Of a stretch of 64,000 nucleotides of DNA, positions 62,901 through 64,000 are shown in pieces (position 1 is the stretch's first letter; the number at the start of each line of letters is the position of its first letter). The notes below the pieces were generated by a model. It saw only the letters and a list, made by a program, of their open reading frames with translations, was not told the origin of the DNA and did not search any database. Source of the DNA: Nocardioides panzhihuensis (lineage in GTDB: Bacteria; Actinomycetota; Actinomycetes; Propionibacteriales; Nocardioidaceae); assembly GCF_013408335.1 (NCBI RefSeq), contig NZ_JACBZR010000001.1, positions 4,937,501 through 5,001,500 of the forward strand, written 5' to 3'. A program made the position numbers and the translations under genes.

Positions 62901-63828
62901 GGTCAACCTTCGAGTTCGTCTGCGCGGTCACATCGGTGACCGTCAACCCAAGGTCAAGATCGGTGATACTCGCCTCGGATAGCGCTGTCCCATCCTCTGC
63001 CGCTCTCGCCGAGGGTGCCGTCGACTTCTGTGCCGTGGTCTGCGCGGGGTTCAGGACCCACCAGTGCTCGAACCCGATGGCCGATGCGCGGACCACCAGG
63101 TCAGCGCTCCACGCCTCATCGGAGGCGACGTCCTTGTACACCGCTGTGTTCTCCGAGACCACAGGCGTCCCGAACTGCACCGGCGACCCGCCGCCGGTAC
63201 CGGCATCGGCACCACCGGCAGCCAGGTCACCATCCAGACCGAACCGAAGCTCATGACCCGCCTGAGTCAGCGAGGCGAACCAGTCAGTCCCACCCGCGGT
63301 GAACGACTGCTCGACCACCGCATGAGCCGGCCGCCACCCGGCCGCGGTGCCCGGAGCCTCGACGAGAGTGGGGTCAACCAGATTCCACTGAGCTGTCCCG
63401 TCGGCCCCCGGGGCCCCGTCCTGCACCTGGGTCGGCTCCGATGCCGTCTCCGAGGTCCAACTGCCATCAGGGTTCGCGAACACACGCTCGGACTCACTGC
63501 GCTGCGAGATGTCCTCCACGGCCACCCCGGAGGTCCGGGCCGTCACCGAGGCCGACACCGCATCCGGGCGTCCGGGCCGGTCATCGAGATCACCAGGCCC
63601 CAACACAGGGTCATCCGCCGCTTGGACCGAAGCTGCCGCCGGCGTTACTGGTATCCACAGACCGACGACCGCCACGGCCAACGACAGGACGCCGACAAGA
63701 GCAGCCAATGTCCCTGGACGGACACAACGAGCACGAAAAAAGATGAACGAGTCGACGAATAGGTCAGACCCGCGGTTAGACAGGTGTCGGAGGGCATGGG
63801 AAAGCACACCGGGGTGGGGGAGATTCAC
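56917..63828 (-). CDS. RHS/YD-repeat polymorphic toxin with GIY-YIG-like C-terminal tip
   Basis: A 2303-residue protein. GTG 63828 follows AGGAGTCCA; ATGs at 63936 and 63897 lack ribosome sites. A signal/anchor helix is near residues 37-60. Regions in order: a Thr/Ser-rich N-terminal domain, a DNRLRE-type carbohydrate-binding domain (about 430-600), Ig-like repeats, then YD/RHS repeats (YDALGRLTKTEDTRADG and others), and the RHS core DSRYGYLGSSQRAS...SVDRVLGGNATAYAYPADPVNSSDTSG near 2150. After it, residues about 2190-2303 form the variable tip, with YLVYRIYN, YKYGIS and MAEAGLIWKY fitting the GIY, YIG and Glu positions of a GIY-YIG (URI) nuclease. Confidence 0.85.
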   Translation of the reverse strand: MNLPHPGVLSHALRHLSNRGSDLFVDSFIFFRARCVRPGTLAALVGVLSLAVAVVGLWIPVTPAAASVQAADDPVLGPGDLDDRPGRPDAVSASVTARTSGVAVEDISQRSESERVFANPDGSWTSETASEPTQVQDGAPGADGTAQWNLVDPTLVEAPGTAAGWRPAHAVVEQSFTAGGTDWFASLTQAGHELRFGLDGDLAAGGADAGTGGGSPVQFGTPVVSENTAVYKDVASDEAWSADLVVRASAIGFEHWWVLNPAQTTAQKSTAPSARAAEDGTALSEASITDLDLGLTVTDVTAQTNSKVDPVEVVTTDSGGIKILTDKETSVLQAPGPLYWDATTTGPDEFDPAAKALKTRGKKPPKRTTPPGEPADEGHVHKAKTSARNLSKNGTATGVSVIRLGIPAEVLKSAAASGPVVVDPSFTIDPTADTWIQTPDYTTSQVSSQELRVGTNDLGAHTARSYLKFDGGNKTWAGNHVTSASMKLRNFYSGSCTGSAIRASRLTSNWDLSGLTWGNQPNGATTNYTDMSTARGFSSSCPAADVSFNLTSMAQAWASGTKNYGLRLMAVDEDVNSSWRRYRSANYTDTSLAPTLSVTYNSYPGTASTPVVSPGTAPYATSATPKICFTVSDTDPGAKLRGSVEVYAGSTASGAALWSWTATEASAVTNGTNVCPTIPTGKLTNGSTYTVRARAFDGTNWSKSYSASKTFTVDTVKPNVTVTASSFTNGQWRTDRPASNTFTFNGSTDTKSFSVVRDGGAATMLTANSSGDASLSWVPANGSHMLKVTATDKAGNNYTPGDFTFGVGSAGFVLPNKDTRSTGLFPVSAEGPPGAEDATVSWRYTSTSTTTPEWNTADDVTKGSGEWDGAVTSDSASSATGTLNWDASAQADPAAGTEADPVEIKAPSHIELRVCFSYPSGATDACTPAQPVELVPSAFGDNFPTTDLGPASVALLTGEVAFSETDAVDTLAGVGRTFSSYDAATSSPGEFGLGWSTELLSEGDSDAYLVDNRAKDATFVLVTAGNASQTYTPADNSADVVNPTGPVTFVPTGGEDGSRLVLSPASAQAPSSVVVTRPQQVSTTWTWKRPDATDTTPGTEPEEWVLAKANGGGTTSFSGSVDGTTWIGQTEAGVAATCTPVQQTSGCRWLQISYTGADDAKRVTKIERGIAGTTGLTTLATYSYNAAGQLVDVCGPDPDGAGAKTALCASYDYTTVGGRTLLVSAAAPGQKPWQFDYDSTGRLTSVSRPLDPANVTSNTTEAIWTIAYGLPTSTAGLPDMSTAATSKWGQDTAPTKVYAVFGPERVPSSTPSTADLSYASLYYTDAAGQTVNTAKHGNVTNDGSGDGEWLVDTTWYDNAGNTHRTLDAAGRAQALAASTDPAVNSQVAFDASAFTVYGPVPKVAGGSEGSDEGLGDRVLDEYGPAHTATLEDGSIGQYRSHSHYVYDDQAPELGGDDKPALPEGQATFNLVVEQSDSAASADMSADYDITLTRNVYDPVVEGDGSGWKLNSPTKIKTQTGSDSTGAPTWSTQITRHDSDGRRIESRQPGGAANADGSGADAHANVFSYYAKNSTDPDCDVTGHPERAGWEAQLCKSGPAAQPDTTDAPTMPVTHYAAYDEALQPTRVTESSGATTRTTTISYDLLGRSQTTTTTTQGGGIEADSRSMTTGYDPKTGMPTTQSNTDGTITTTYDTWGRVSTYTDSLGNTSTTSYTVDGQIASFNDSAGTYTYTYDGPSGEHRRVATTVHAGILKADGTSAVPFKLSYDAADRTAQISYPGGTTAAYTRDQAGAITGLEYTNGDGSDLLEFTNTLDVDGRVVESTSPESTQAYTYDALGRLTKTEDTRADGCTSRVYGFSATSERTSLATYAPATGTDTDGDGEPDSGIGRCQTTTEKSTDTTTYDAASRIRDAGYTYDTLGRTQTVPAADTSNGSDISVSPLSATYYANDMAKSLTQTVQTAGTDTDGDGVTDTGPTQVAKTTRYGLDPTGRINTITNTTAGAETSREQFVFAASGDSPSVVRTSTNAGTKWSTMRYVSIGTAGMVASITDTTATLNLANLHGDTVATVGLEEPGLRNYGETDEFGNAVTGSSRPDSRYGYLGSSQRASTNLGGLTLMGARLYNPISGSFLSVDRVLGGNATAYAYPADPVNSSDTSGLIAGVDDAAAFLLAIFAVTAGLIMLTWYLLRNCTFGCNVKVRSFSIPFPNPFAPSAWNHRGSRYLVYRIYNVSSGRTYKYGISRHGPSRPASQLPKCGRYYGSKCKWSAKFYVYGWYYARMAEAGLIWKYAKRHGHCPPGQYLSCI

Positions 63829-64000
63829 TGGACTCCTGAAGAATCGAACAATCAGAAACGCATCTCCGACCCCGAGCCGGCGAGCAAGCGGAAACATAAG
63901 CCGGCGGGGGTATCGCTCGGCAATTTTCGAGCCCATTGTTAACCGTTTGTATCTCCCGGGATTGTCCTGAAACGAGACTCCAACAACGGCATCCAAACTT
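63829..64000. other. Upstream region of the RHS gene
   Basis: About 170 bp at lower GC than the rest of the window, with no gene. It should hold the RHS promoter, but I see no clear operator. Confidence 0.5.

Overview
The window is high-GC DNA with short intergenic gaps, frequent ATGA/GTGA overlaps, GTG and TTG starts, and a gene set (mycothiol-linked enzyme, KstR2-type steroid catabolism, MMPL, YhgE/Pip, Tat-exported class A beta-lactamase) that points to an actinobacterium. Nocardioidaceae is the best guess; I infer this from gene content and style, with no database search.

Layout: 1-16.6 kb is mixed chromosomal content: the start of a membrane protein running off the left edge, an IclR regulator diverging from a mycothiol-dependent maleylpyruvate isomerase-like gene, an ECF41 sigma factor diverging from its typical AhpD-like partner, a secreted EEP-type nuclease/phosphatase, two PLP-fold amino-acid deaminase/aldolase genes around a TetR gene and a sugar-lactone oxidase, an OafA-like acyltransferase, an MFS transporter, and a beta-lactamase locus arranged like Streptomyces blaA-blaB/blaL.

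16.7-33.4 kb plus 38.7-40.7 kb form a KstR2-type steroid ring C/D degradation regulon: fadD3, fadE30, ipdF, echA20, ipdC, ipdA, ipdB, three fadE31/32/33-like genes, fadA6, a fadA5-like thiolase, hydratase and SDR genes, and kstR2 itself. Five copies of an 18-bp imperfect palindrome (ACCAAGCA-N2-TGCTTGGT type) lie in the four intergenic regions expected for KstR2 control. Together these genes would activate the HIP propionate (FadD3), beta-oxidise its side chain, open rings D and C (EchA20, IpdAB) and degrade the resulting acyl-CoA. A GNAT gene and a YidC paralogue with a small partner are embedded in the block.

33.5-54.6 kb: a large secreted amidase with VCBS repeats, a KefB-like antiporter, a RelBE-type toxin-antitoxin pair, a nitroreductase, a TetR/MMPL/YhgE locus in which the MMPL protein carries a degenerate ABC-ATPase-like tail, TerC, an AraC/NmrA/DUF1772 group, a membrane Ser/Thr kinase and an APH(3')-like phosphotransferase.

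54.8 kb to the right edge looks like a mobile or accessory region. It starts at a 36-bp tRNA-Arg 3'-end fragment, drops visibly in GC, and carries an orphan toxin-tip fragment with a candidate immunity gene, then a 2.3-kresidue RHS/YD-repeat protein with a GIY-YIG-like tip and an overlapping immunity gene candidate.

A 70-bp palindrome with invariant 19-bp arms occurs four times between genes, and a second palindromic repeat family is found both between genes and inserted in frame inside a fadE gene.
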